A stretch of 64,000 nt of DNA from Paractinoplanes lichenicola (lineage in GTDB: Bacteria; Actinomycetota; Actinomycetes; Mycobacteriales; Micromonosporaceae), in NCBI RefSeq assembly GCF_016785085.1, contig NZ_JAENHO010000006.1:620001-684000 (forward strand), read 5' to 3'. Each line of letters begins with the position of its first letter. The first letter of the stretch is position 1. The position numbers and the translations under genes are program-made. The notes below the pieces were generated by a model that worked only from the letters and a program-made list of their open reading frames with translations, was not told where the DNA came from and did not search any database. Below are positions 34,800 through 43,165 of this stretch, piece by piece.

Positions 34800-35757
34800 A
34801 ACGGTGGCCGCCCGGCCCGTCGTCGACTCCGCTCGGCTACGCGCCTGGCTGCCCAAGTACGGCGTCTACGCGGCCATCGTGCTGCTGGTCGTCTACAACA
34901 TCTTCTTCACCCCGTACTTCGCGACCTGGAGCAACCTGCGCATCCAGCTGATCCAGGTGGCGCCGATCGTGATCGTGGCGCTCGGCATGGCCCTGGTCAT
35001 CGGCACCGAGGGCATCGACCTCTCGGTCGGCTCGGTGATGGCCCTCGCCGCCGCCTTCATCCCGCTCTATCTCGGCTACGGGGTGGTCGCCGCGATCCTG
35101 GTCGCGCTGCTGGCCGGGGTGGCGGTCGGCTTCATCAACGGCATCCTGGTGGCCCGGGTCGGCCTGCAACCGATCGTCGCGACCCTCGCCCTGTTCGTGG
35201 GCGGGCGCGGCCTCGCCGTCGTGATCAGCGAGGGCAAGCTGGTCGACATCCGCAACGCCGACTTTCTCTACCTGGGCTCGGGTGACCTGATCGGCATCCC
35301 GGTGCTGGTCTGGATCGCGGCGCTGATGGTGCTGATCGTCGGGTTCGTGGTGCGCCGCACGGTCTTCGGCCGGCGGCTGCTGGCCATCGGCGGCAACCGG
35401 CCCGCCGCCGAGCTCGCCGGCCTGCCGGTCAAGCGGGTGCTGATCACCGTCTACGTGGTCTGCGCGGTGCTCGCCTCGATCGCCGGCCTGCTCTCGGTGG
35501 CCCGCATCCAGTCCAGCGACGCGTCCTCGGTCGGCCTGCTGATCGAGCTGTCCGCGATCACCGCCGTCGTGGTCGGCGGCACCCCGCTCACCGGCGGCAA
35601 GGTGCGCGTCCTGGGCACCGTGGCCGGCGCCCTGCTCATGCAGCTCGTGATCGCCACGATGATCAAGCACAACCTGCAGCCCTCCACCACCGAGATGGTG
35701 CAGGCCGTGATCATCCTGATCGCGGTCTACGTGGCCCGAGAGAGGAAGACCCGGTGA
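34789..35757 (+). CDS. Sugar ABC importer permease 1 (YtfT type)
   Basis: A 322-residue BPD_transp_2-family permease with about 8-10 helices. The loop GTEGIDLSVGSVMALAA and the coupling helix region GGNRPAAELAGLPVKRV are characteristic of ribose/galactofuranose permeases. The GTG start lies inside the ATPase gene and its stop overlaps the second permease gene (GTGA). Two different permease genes next to each other is the YtfT-YjfF arrangement, which supports a heterodimeric furanose importer. Confidence 0.9.
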   Translation: MSTETVAARPVVDSARLRAWLPKYGVYAAIVLLVVYNIFFTPYFATWSNLRIQLIQVAPIVIVALGMALVIGTEGIDLSVGSVMALAAAFIPLYLGYGVVAAILVALLAGVAVGFINGILVARVGLQPIVATLALFVGGRGLAVVISEGKLVDIRNADFLYLGSGDLIGIPVLVWIAALMVLIVGFVVRRTVFGRRLLAIGGNRPAAELAGLPVKRVLITVYVVCAVLASIAGLLSVARIQSSDASSVGLLIELSAITAVVVGGTPLTGGKVRVLGTVAGALLMQLVIATMIKHNLQPSTTEMVQAVIILIAVYVARERKTR

Positions 35758-36773
35758 CCATGACCAACGTCTCGGGCCCGGAGACCCCGGCGATCGTCGC
35801 CGAGGACGTCCGCAAGGCCGAGCGCACCGACCGCATCGTCGGCACCGTGCAGCGGCAGGGCGCCCTGGCCGTGCTCGTCGTCGTGGTGCTGATCGCGCTC
35901 GCGACCTTCCCCAACTTCCGCAGCTTCGACAACGCGGCGACGATCCTGGTCGCGGCCGCGCCGCCGATGCTGATCGCGCTCGGCATGACCTTCGTGATCA
36001 TCACGGGCGGCATCGACCTGTCGGTCGGCTCGCTCTACGTGCTCGGCGGCGTGCTCGCGGCCTGGGCCTCGCAATACGGCATCCTCGCCGCGTTCCTGCT
36101 GCCCCTGGCCGTGTGCGGGGCGATCGGCCTGGCCAACGGGTTGCTCATCGCGTACACCCGGATGGCGCCCTTCATCGTGACGCTCGCGGCACTGCTCGGC
36201 GCGCGCGGGCTCATGCGGGCGATCAGCTCCGAGGGCTCCAACACCTATCTGGTGCAGAACGACGCGTTCCGCAAGCTCGGCAACGGCTCGTTCCTCGACA
36301 TCGGCTACCAGGTGTGGCTCGTCGCGGCGCTGGTCGTGATCGGCATGGTCGTGCTGGCCCGCAGCCGGTTCGGCACGTCGATCTACGCCGTCGGCGGCAG
36401 CGAGGACGCGGCCAGCCTGATGGGGGTGCCGGTCCGCCGTACGAAGGTGTGGGTCTATGTCCTGTCGGGCCTGCTCGCGGGGCTGGCCGGGGCGATCAAC
36501 GCGGCCAAGCTCGGCTCGGGCGTGACCGTGCTGGGCGTCGGCATGGAGCTGGACGCGATCGCCGCCGTCGTGATCGGCGGGACCCTGCTCACCGGTGGCG
36601 CGGGCACGATCGCCGGCACCATCGCGGGCGTGCTGCTGCTGGGCGTGATCCAAAACCTGATCAACCAGGTCGGCAACGTCAACAGCAACTGGCAGCAGGT
36701 GATCAGCGGCGCCTTCCTGGCCCTGGTCGTCGTGGCCCAGACCTACCTCGTACGGCTCCGAAGAGTCACCTAG
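35754..36773 (+). CDS. Sugar ABC importer permease 2 (YjfF type)
   Basis: A 339-residue permease homologous to the preceding one, with ITGGIDLSVGSLYVLGG and GGSEDAASLMGVPVRRT in the corresponding places. It has a charged cytoplasmic N-terminal extension of about 30 residues. It is the last gene of the furanose operon and ends directly against the convergent anti-sigma gene with no spacer and no visible terminator. Confidence 0.9.
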   Translation: MTMTNVSGPETPAIVAEDVRKAERTDRIVGTVQRQGALAVLVVVVLIALATFPNFRSFDNAATILVAAAPPMLIALGMTFVIITGGIDLSVGSLYVLGGVLAAWASQYGILAAFLLPLAVCGAIGLANGLLIAYTRMAPFIVTLAALLGARGLMRAISSEGSNTYLVQNDAFRKLGNGSFLDIGYQVWLVAALVVIGMVVLARSRFGTSIYAVGGSEDAASLMGVPVRRTKVWVYVLSGLLAGLAGAINAAKLGSGVTVLGVGMELDAIAAVVIGGTLLTGGAGTIAGTIAGVLLLGVIQNLINQVGNVNSNWQQVISGAFLALVVVAQTYLVRLRRVT

Positions 36774-37484
36774 TCATTGGAGATCGGCCGTGCCCAGCAC
36801 GTGCCCGTCGTGATCCTGGACCTCGATCCGGCTGACGTCGCGCAGCTGGATCGAGCTCGCCCCGATCACCTTGGCGTTGCCGCTCGGCGTGGGCCCCCAC
36901 ACCATCGCCTGCTCGACCTGGCCGGAAGCATTCCGGACCTGGCAGTGGAAGGGGCCCGCGCCGCGCAGCTTGCTGACGTCGAGCGCCACCGAGACACCCC
37001 ACGTCTTGGGGGTGAGCACCGCCTGGCCCGCCATGCCGCTGCCCTCGGCCGGCAGGAACCGCGCGGTCACCAGCTCGGGGCTCGGCAGCACCTGCGGCGG
37101 CCGGTCCTCCCGGTTGCCCCGCATCACCCCGAACCCGATCGCCACCGCCACCAGCACCACGGCCGCGGCGGCCAGCCAGCGGAACCCGGCCACGCGGCTC
37201 TGCCGGGACCGCTCGGCCCGCATGCGGCGCAGCAGACCGTCGATCTTGTCTTGGCTCGGGCGGGCCGACATGCTGATCGGCGCGGCCGAGACACCCGGCT
37301 CCTCCCGATGCGCGTCGGGCAGGCGGCGCAGCAGCTCGGGCACGGCGGCCAGGCGGTCGAGCTCGTCGCGGCAGCGGTCGCAGTCGCGCAGGTGGGCGTC
37401 GAGCCGCTCGGTGTCCGCCTCGTCGAGGCCGCCGAGCAGATAGCCACCGAGCAGCCGGTGCAGCTCGTCGTGGTCGGTGCTCAC
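36774..37484 (-). CDS. Zinc-type anti-sigma factor (membrane)
   Basis: A 236-residue anti-sigma protein. The N-terminal zinc-finger domain has HLRDCDRCRDEL, the H-x3-C-x2-C signature of ZAS anti-sigma factors. A single transmembrane helix (LAAAAVVLVAVAIGFGVM) near residue 115 is followed by an extracytoplasmic domain resembling the RskA C-terminal domain (FHCQVRNASGQVEQAMVW). The GTG at 37484 overlaps the stop of the ECF sigma gene (GTGA), the standard order for cognate pairs. It presumably holds the sigma factor at the membrane until a signal releases it. Confidence 0.9.
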   Translation of the reverse strand: MSTDHDELHRLLGGYLLGGLDEADTERLDAHLRDCDRCRDELDRLAAVPELLRRLPDAHREEPGVSAAPISMSARPSQDKIDGLLRRMRAERSRQSRVAGFRWLAAAAVVLVAVAIGFGVMRGNREDRPPQVLPSPELVTARFLPAEGSGMAGQAVLTPKTWGVSVALDVSKLRGAGPFHCQVRNASGQVEQAMVWGPTPSGNAKVIGASSIQLRDVSRIEVQDHDGHVLGTADLQ

Positions 37485-38002
37485 CGCAGCACCCCCATCT
37501 CCTCGAACACCGTGCGCAGCGCCCGCACCGCGTAATAGGCCCGGGACTTGATCGTGCCCTCGGGCACCGACAGCTGGCGGGCCGCGTCGGCCACGCTCTT
37601 GCCCTCGTAATACATGGCCTTGACCACCGCCTGGTGATCGGCCGACAACCGTTCCAGCGCCTCGGCGACCAGCCAGCCCTCGACCATCTCGTCGACGTTG
37701 TCGGCCGACGGCATCGCGTTGACCGCGGCCTCGTCGGCCACCAGGTGCGGCCGGCGCTGCTCGGCCCGCCACGCGTTGGTGACCACGTTGCGCGCGATGG
37801 TCAGCAGGTAGGAGCGGATCCGGCCGGGATCGGGGTCGAGGTGGTCGATGTGCTTCCAGGCCCGCAGCAGGGTCTCCTGCACGAGATCCTCGGCCCGATG
37901 CCAATCATGCACATAGCGCAGGACGAAGCTGAGCAGAACCGCGTAGTGCTCCGTGTAGAGCGCGGTCATCAGCTCCTCGTCGGGGCTCACCCGTCGCCTC
38001 AT
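37481..38002 (-). CDS. ECF-family RNA polymerase sigma factor
   Basis: An ECF sigma factor of 173 residues from the ATG at 38002 (an upstream in-frame start at 38038 is less likely). Region 2 has YVHDWHRAEDLVQETLLRAW and SYLLTIARNVVTNAWR; region 4 has LSADHQAVVKAMYYEGKSV and VPEGTIKSRAYYAVRALR. The layout resembles SigK/SigL-type sigma factors that are controlled by zinc anti-sigma proteins. It is coupled to the anti-sigma gene downstream. Confidence 0.92.
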   Translation of the reverse strand: MRRRVSPDEELMTALYTEHYAVLLSFVLRYVHDWHRAEDLVQETLLRAWKHIDHLDPDPGRIRSYLLTIARNVVTNAWRAEQRRPHLVADEAAVNAMPSADNVDEMVEGWLVAEALERLSADHQAVVKAMYYEGKSVADAARQLSVPEGTIKSRAYYAVRALRTVFEEMGVLR

Positions 38003-38132
38003 CCACGCCCGCCTTCTCGAACTCCGGTTCGCCACCACGTTCTACACCGTGGCGGTGAACTCGGTTCGATCCGGCACGCCGGAGGTTTGCTCGCGGCCGG
38101 CCGGCTGGCATGCCTTCGGCACAATAAAAGAC

Positions 38133-38165
38133 GATGCCCGGTCCCCCTCGCCGGGACCGGGCATC
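38133..38165 (-). terminator. Rho-independent terminator of the neprosin-like gene
   Basis: A perfect 13-bp stem (38133-38145 with 38153-38165) with a 7-base loop. Read on the minus strand it is followed by TCTTTTATT, a T-rich tract, immediately after the neprosin-like gene ends. It also separates that gene from the sigma factor gene. Confidence 0.85.
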
Positions 38166-38188
38166 GCGTCAGGTGCCGCGCCGAGCGG

Positions 38189-39292
38189 TCAGCAGTCTCC
38201 CGGACCCCCGTACCGGAAAGAGCGTGCTGAGATCGGTGCGATCGGATATGTCTTCTCGGCCGTGCTGCGGATGAACATGTCGACCGTCGGGCCCTCGATG
38301 AACGAGACGCTCGAGACGCGGGCCGCGTTCTCCTTGGACGACAGCGTGCCGTTGCCCATGTCGGTGCAGGTGGCGGTCTTGCTCGCGGCGGCGGCGACCT
38401 CGCCGAAGACCTGAACCAGGCCGGAGCGGTTGAACTTCACGCCCTGCTTGTTCCAGATCTCCTCGGGGAAGTAGCCGATCCACTCGGTGTCGTAGGCGAC
38501 CCACCAGCCCTTGTCGTAATACTGGATGCCGAACTTCTTGGTGACGCCGTACGTCAGCGTCGCCCCCGGCTTGATCGCGCCGTCGGCCTGCACCCAGCCG
38601 CAGCCGTTGTAGCACTGCGCCTCGCCGTTGATCCAGTGGAAGACGAACAGGTGCGGGTCGTCGTCGCCGTTGACCAGGCGGTCGACCGTCCAGCCGACCT
38701 CGACGATCTGCTTGCCGTCGGCCGACTGCAGCGCGATCTCGGCCAGCGTGTGATAGTCGTCGCGGTCGAGTTCGGGCTTGCCGATCGTGATGTTGCTGTA
38801 GACGCCGGCGGTGTCGGCACTCTGCGAGCCGACGTTGTACATGTAGTTGACCTTGCTCTCGGCCGCCTTGAGGCCCAGGGGCTTCGGCGGCACGGCGTCG
38901 GTCATCTCGGACCGCAGGGGCCCGCTCTTGGTGATGCGGCCCTTGGGGCCCTCTTCCGGCACCGGGATCACCGACCCGCTCGCGTCGGCCGGCGCGGCGG
39001 ACAGGCCCTGGGCCTTCAGTGAGTTGCTGGAGGCGCCGGGCTTACCGCGCTTGAGCGTCTTGGGGCGGTCGCCCCAGGGCAGCTTGGGTGGTTCCTTGAC
39101 GGTGGGGGAAGGCGCATCGGTCGCGTTGGGAGCGTCAGCACCGGCCGCGTCGGGGGCGCCGGCCGAGGCACTGGCCTCGGGCGCGCTCTCGATCTGGTCG
39201 GCACCCGCGTTGACCGTGGAGGCGACGCCGATGGCGCCGACCACGGCGATCGCAAGGCCGGCGGCCAGCAGACCGCGGCGTGACTTCAACAC
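38189..39292 (-). CDS. Secreted neprosin-family (glutamic) peptidase
   Basis: A 367-residue exported protein from the GTG at 39292, which has GAGGA 7 bases upstream; a longer start at 39349 adds 19 residues. Residues 1-30 form a signal peptide (KSRRGLLAAGLAIAVVGAIG), followed by an Ala/Pro-rich linker. From about residue 150 the sequence follows the neprosin domain of plant prolyl endopeptidases: a strand with IVEVGWTVDRLVNGDDDPHL, then CYNGCGWVQ, GWWVAYDTEWIGYFPEEIW and VFGEV. Glu198 and Glu298 lie where plant neprosin carries its catalytic glutamates (inference). It is probably an extracellular protease. Confidence 0.82.
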   Translation of the reverse strand: MLKSRRGLLAAGLAIAVVGAIGVASTVNAGADQIESAPEASASAGAPDAAGADAPNATDAPSPTVKEPPKLPWGDRPKTLKRGKPGASSNSLKAQGLSAAPADASGSVIPVPEEGPKGRITKSGPLRSEMTDAVPPKPLGLKAAESKVNYMYNVGSQSADTAGVYSNITIGKPELDRDDYHTLAEIALQSADGKQIVEVGWTVDRLVNGDDDPHLFVFHWINGEAQCYNGCGWVQADGAIKPGATLTYGVTKKFGIQYYDKGWWVAYDTEWIGYFPEEIWNKQGVKFNRSGLVQVFGEVAAAASKTATCTDMGNGTLSSKENAARVSSVSFIEGPTVDMFIRSTAEKTYPIAPISARSFRYGGPGDC

Positions 39293-39567
39293 TTGTCCGT
39301 CCTCGTTGATCGGGGGTTCGGAGGGAGCGGGCGAGGTGGCCTCCGGCACCGGTTCTCGGCGGCGACGTCACCATATAGCTTTCTCGATTCCATAGCGCCT
39401 GCTCAGTTCGATTTCCGCCTTAACGGCTGAGGCGCTGAGCCGATCCGGTGACCCCTTGGTGAATTTCGTTGACGGAGCGTGTCGAGACGACTCCGGAGGG
39501 CGTCATTCGCCAACTGTTAGGAAAGAGGCTAACCGCCGCGAGCTTCTTTCAGGTCTACCGTGGAGAC

Positions 39568-40243
39568 ATGGCCGCGATCACGGTGCTGGCGCTCACTGGC
39601 GACACCGTCGAGAGACACCCCGTGGCCGATGTGGCCACTCTCCTGGAACGCCCGGAAACCCTGGTCTGGGTGGACATTCCGGAATGCAGTGACGAGGCCG
39701 TGGCAATGCTGACGGACGTGTTAGATTGCCACCCTCTGGCGGTCCGTGACTGTATGCAACGCAATCGCGTGCCACGTGTCCGGATATATCCGCATCAACA
39801 ACTCCTGATCTTGCACGGTCCGGAGCGGGGCCCCTCCGGGCATGTCCACTATCTCGAACTTGATCAGTTGACCGGCGATAAATATGTCGTCACCGTGCAC
39901 GGTCCGATCAATCCGAATGTGCCGATAGAAGCCGCCCTGCGCGAGACCGAGATCGTCCGCCGGCGGCTCGAGGGTGGACGATTCCGCCCGGGCTCGCCGT
40001 TCGAGCTGTCCCATGCGATCACGTCGGCGCTGAGCCATCGGCTGGAGAGCTTCATCGAGGAGCTGACCTCCGACGTGTGGCAGCTCGAGCAGCGGGTCAC
40101 CGGCGGGCACATGGGCAACCCGGAGGAGTTCCTGGAGGAGCTCTGACTCCACCAGGACTGGACCGCTGCTTGCCATCCTGGCCGTCATGACCGTGATGTC
40201 GGCCCTCCTGCTCACCTGGGCCAAACGCCGAGGCTGGTGGTGA
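39568..40243 (+). pseudogene. corA-type Mg2+/Co2+ channel gene with internal deletion
   Basis: The first frame encodes the N-terminal CorA domain (VWVDIPECSDEAVAMLTDVL, HPLAVRDCMQRNRVPRV, AITSALSHRLESFIEEL) and stops at 40144-40146 after FLEEL. A second frame (from 40157 to a TGA at 40241) encodes LLAILAVMTVMSALLLTWAK ending RRGWW, the last membrane helix and C-terminus of a CorA. The intervening 90-100 residues, including the long helix, the first membrane helix and the GMN selectivity motif, are missing. The two parts are out of frame. The gene is therefore inactive as a channel. The ATG at 39568 has GGAG upstream. Confidence 0.85.
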
Positions 40244-40535
40244 ATGTCCTCCCACATGACGGAAGACGTTTGACGATCACGCGAACGACGGGCCACCATG
40301 TTGACCATGCAGCGGATGGGCATTCCTCTCATCGCCGACCTGGCGATCGATCTGGCGCGCTGCGCCAGCGCCTGCTGTCCCAGCTGACCTGCGATTCCGC
40401 ACCCCTGAGGGGCGCGCGTGACCCCTGATCGGCTGACTTCCCGCCCCTGACCTTGCGACGTCCGCTACCCTGGACAGCATTGTGGCGGTAAACCTATAGG
40501 ACTGATAGGCAATGTATGCAAACGGAGGAGCTCCC
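40244..40535. promoter_or_regulatory. Upstream region of the cysteine dioxygenase gene
   Basis: About 290 bp without a convincing gene. Near its end, CCTAT-N7-ATAGG at 40493-40509 forms an inverted repeat that also fits the T-N11-A rule of LysR-type boxes, about 27 bp before the dioxygenase start. GGAGGAG at 40524-40530 is the ribosome binding site. The first 200 bp show no clear feature. Confidence 0.45.
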
Positions 40536-41009
40536 GTGACCGCCGTCGACACCCGTATCGACCACCTCGCCCTCGCCAACCGCTTCGCCGCCGCGCCCGA
40601 CGAGTGGCCGGTCGCGCCCCGGTTCAACCCGGTCGACCGCTGGTATCACCGCCTGCACGTCGCCGACGACCACGAGGTGTGGCTGCTGACCTGGCTGCCG
40701 GGCCAGGGCACCGAGTGGCACGACCACGGCGGCTCGGCCGGCGCGTTCCACGTGTTCAGCGGCACGCTGACCGAGGACACAGTCGCCGTCGCCGAGGGCC
40801 ACGCGCCCCGGGTCACGTCACGTGAGCTGGGCGAGGGCGCCGGCCGCCGGTTCGGCACGCACCACGTGCACCGCATGACCAACCGGTCGCCGCTGCCCGC
40901 GGTCAGCGTGCACGTGTACGGTCCGGCCCTCACCACGATGACCAAATACCGCATCGGCGCCGCGAGCCTCGAGGTGCTCACGGTCGAACGGGCCGGTGCG
41001 CAATGGTGA
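40536..41009 (+). CDS. Cysteine dioxygenase
   Basis: A 157-residue cupin of the cysteine dioxygenase type. EWHDHGGSAGAFHVFSGTL carries the first two iron-binding histidines and the following core; HHVHRMTN carries the third. The enzyme oxidises cysteine to cysteine sulfinate. I use GTG 40536 because GGAGGAG lies 5 bases upstream; an ATG at 40512 is in frame. It overlaps the rhodanese gene by 7 bp, a common actinobacterial pairing for cysteine sulfur disposal. Confidence 0.88.
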   Translation: MTAVDTRIDHLALANRFAAAPDEWPVAPRFNPVDRWYHRLHVADDHEVWLLTWLPGQGTEWHDHGGSAGAFHVFSGTLTEDTVAVAEGHAPRVTSRELGEGAGRRFGTHHVHRMTNRSPLPAVSVHVYGPALTTMTKYRIGAASLEVLTVERAGAQW

Positions 41010-41413
41010 CCGTGGCCCCGCCCGGCTCGCTGGGCATCGACGCGATCCTGGCCAACGCGCGCACCCGGCTGACCCGGCTGGGCCCGCTCGAGACGGCGGC
41101 CGCCGTGGCCCGCGGGGCGATCCTGGTCGACATCCGCCCGGCCGCCCAGCGGGCCGAGTTCGGCGAGATCCCGGGCGCCGTGATCATCGAGCGCAACGTG
41201 CTGGAGTGGCGCCTCGACCCGCGCAGCGACGCCCGGCTGTCCTTCGCGGGCAGTTACGCGCTCGAGGTGATCGTGACCTGCCAGGAGGGCTACACGAGCA
41301 GCCTGGCCGCGGCCGCCCTGCAGGACCTGGGCCTGACCCGCGCCACCGACCTCGTTGGAGGCTTCGCGGCCTGGCGCGACGCGGGCCTGCCGACAATCTC
41401 GGGTTCGGCCTAG
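41003..41413 (+). CDS. Rhodanese-like sulfurtransferase
   Basis: A 136-residue single-domain rhodanese. The catalytic cysteine is in VTCQEGYTSSLAA, the CH2-A-type motif ILVDIRPAAQRAEFGEIPGAV is at the N-terminal side, and LVGGFAAWRDAGLP closes the fold. It moves sulfane sulfur, probably downstream of cysteine oxidation or persulfide formation. It is translationally coupled to the dioxygenase gene and its end overlaps the convergent MFS gene by 4 bp. Confidence 0.9.
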   Translation: MVTVAPPGSLGIDAILANARTRLTRLGPLETAAAVARGAILVDIRPAAQRAEFGEIPGAVIIERNVLEWRLDPRSDARLSFAGSYALEVIVTCQEGYTSSLAAAALQDLGLTRATDLVGGFAAWRDAGLPTISGSA

Positions 41414-43071
41414 CGAGAGTCCGACTCGGGCCGGGCCCGTCGCGGCAGCAGGAACGACAGCCCGAAGGCCAGGGCCAGCAGCAGGAACGACACCCCGGCG
41501 GTCAGGATCGTCGCGTCCTGGAAGCCGGCGCGCACCTGCTCCCCCGCGTACGTCTGGATCTGGGGCTGGGCCGCGGGTGACGCCTGGCAGCTGGGCGGCG
41601 TCACGTCGGGGTCGTCCTCGGCCACCCGGTCGCGCAGGCAGTCCCGCAGGCCCAGCCCGGCCTCGGGCTGCCGATCGACCGGCACCCCGGCCGTCGTCAG
41701 CACCGCCCGCAGCTCGGCCGCCGAGTCGTCGACGTGCGACGCCACCTGGCCGGGCAGCAGCGCGAAGAAGATCGTGCCGAGCACCGCGATGCCGAACGCG
41801 CCGCCGAGCTGCTGCACCGAGGTGAGCGCCCCGGAGGCCGAGCCGGTCTCCTCGTCGTCGACGCCGGCCAGCACGATGTTGAAGAACGGCGCCATCGCCA
41901 GGCCCATGCCCGCGCCGATCAGCACGAGGGCCGGGGCCAGCCGCCACGGGGTGATCGCCGAGCCGGCCTGCCACACGGTGAGCATGAAGCCCGCCGTGCC
42001 GGCCATCATCACGCCCGTGCCGGTGAGCAGCAGCTTGCGGCCGAACCGCTCGCTGAGCCCGGAGCCGGCGGCGACGAACCCGGCGACCGTGCCGAGCGCC
42101 TGCGGCAGCGTCGTCAGGCCGGCCTTGAGCGGCGAATAGCCCAGGCCGATCTGCAGATAGAAGGTGAAGACCAGGCCCGTGCCGATGAGCGCGGCGAAGA
42201 AGACCATGCCGACCGCGAGCCCGCCACTGAACGCGCGCTTGCGGAACAGGCTCGGGGTGACCAGCGGGTCGAGCCCGCGGCGGTCCCGGCGGCCCTCGTA
42301 GACCGCGAACAAACCGAAGATCACCAGCCCGGCCGCCAGGAGCACGAAGCACCACACCGGCCAGTCCAGCTCGCGCCCCTGCACCAGCGGGAAGAGCAGC
42401 AGGAAGGCGCCGACCGCGGCCAGCACCACGCCCAGCCAGTCGAGTCGGGGCGCCCGCGCGCTCTTGAACTCGGGCAGGAACTTCAGCGCGCCGAGCACGG
42501 CGAACAGGCCGAGCGGCAGGTTGATGAAGAAGATCATGCGCCAGCCCGAGCCGAAGAAGTCGGCGTCGACCAGCCAGCCGGCCAGGATCGGGCCGCCGAC
42601 CGACGACAGGCCCATCACCGGGCCGAACGCGCCGAACGCCTTGGCCTGCTCGGCCGGCGTGAACATCTGCTTGATCATGCCCAGGCCCTGCGGCAGCATG
42701 ACCGCGCCGAACAGGCCCTGGACGGCCCGGCCCGCGATCAGCTGACCGGGTGTCTGGGCCAGGCCGCAGGCCAGCGAGGCGAGCGTGAAGCCGGTCGCGC
42801 CGATCAGGAACAGGCGGCGCCGGCCGAAGATGTCGCCCAGGCGCCCCCCGGTGAGCAGGCCGATCGCCATGGCCAGCGTGTACGCCGCGCCGAGCCACTG
42901 GATCAGGCTGATGGACCCGCCGAGCTCGGACCGGATGGCCGGCCCGGCGATGTTGGTGACGAGCGCGTCGAGGAGGTCCATCACCTCGACGGTCAGGATC
43001 ACGAAGAGCGCGACCCAGCGCCAGCGGTACGGCGTCCGCTGTGTCGCTGAGGGCGCGACCGTTGCAGTCAT
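41410..43071 (-). CDS. MFS drug exporter, DHA2 (EmrB/QacA) type
   Basis: A 553-residue major facilitator with about 14 helices. LLDALVTNIAGPAIRSEL stands in place of the DHA2 helix-1 signature and GGRLGDIFGRRRLF is motif A. A large loop between the last helices (about 460-520) is extracytoplasmic and contains two cysteines (GLRDCLRD and PPSCQASP). The ATG at 43071 has GGGAG 6 bases upstream. The gene is divergent from a TetR gene with three operator copies between them, so it is probably derepressed by a toxic ligand. Confidence 0.9.
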   Translation of the reverse strand: MTATVAPSATQRTPYRWRWVALFVILTVEVMDLLDALVTNIAGPAIRSELGGSISLIQWLGAAYTLAMAIGLLTGGRLGDIFGRRRLFLIGATGFTLASLACGLAQTPGQLIAGRAVQGLFGAVMLPQGLGMIKQMFTPAEQAKAFGAFGPVMGLSSVGGPILAGWLVDADFFGSGWRMIFFINLPLGLFAVLGALKFLPEFKSARAPRLDWLGVVLAAVGAFLLLFPLVQGRELDWPVWCFVLLAAGLVIFGLFAVYEGRRDRRGLDPLVTPSLFRKRAFSGGLAVGMVFFAALIGTGLVFTFYLQIGLGYSPLKAGLTTLPQALGTVAGFVAAGSGLSERFGRKLLLTGTGVMMAGTAGFMLTVWQAGSAITPWRLAPALVLIGAGMGLAMAPFFNIVLAGVDDEETGSASGALTSVQQLGGAFGIAVLGTIFFALLPGQVASHVDDSAAELRAVLTTAGVPVDRQPEAGLGLRDCLRDRVAEDDPDVTPPSCQASPAAQPQIQTYAGEQVRAGFQDATILTAGVSFLLLALAFGLSFLLPRRARPESDSR

Positions 43072-43093
43072 CTCGACTCCCAAAAGAACCGAC

Positions 43094-43142
43094 GAACACC
43101 GTTCGTCGTCTACGAACACCGTTCTACTAGCGAACGCCGTTC
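43094..43142. promoter_or_regulatory. Three operator copies GAACRCCGTTC (TetR box)
   Basis: GAACACCGTTC at 43094-43104 and 43114-43124 and GAACGCCGTTC at 43132-43142, each an inverted repeat GAAC-N3-GTTC. Centre spacings are 20 and 18 bp, about two helical turns. The copies cover the divergent gap between the MFS gene (start 43071) and the tetR gene (start 43166), so the TetR protein probably binds cooperatively and controls both. Confidence 0.8.
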
Positions 43143-43165
43143 GCGTCAAAGTAAATTCGCCGACG

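Noticed and set aside
38133..38165. Hairpin as an operator for the sigma factor
   Set aside because: The T-tract on the minus strand directly after the neprosin gene makes a terminator the simpler reading.
39469..39567. Upstream extension of the corA fragment to a TTG start
   Set aside because: The ATG at 39568 has a GGAG site and starts where the CorA family starts; the extension has no similarity to it.
40298..40387. Possible 29-codon peptide with a cysteine-rich end
   Set aside because: No ribosome binding site, no modification enzyme gene nearby, and it overlaps DNA next to a decayed corA.
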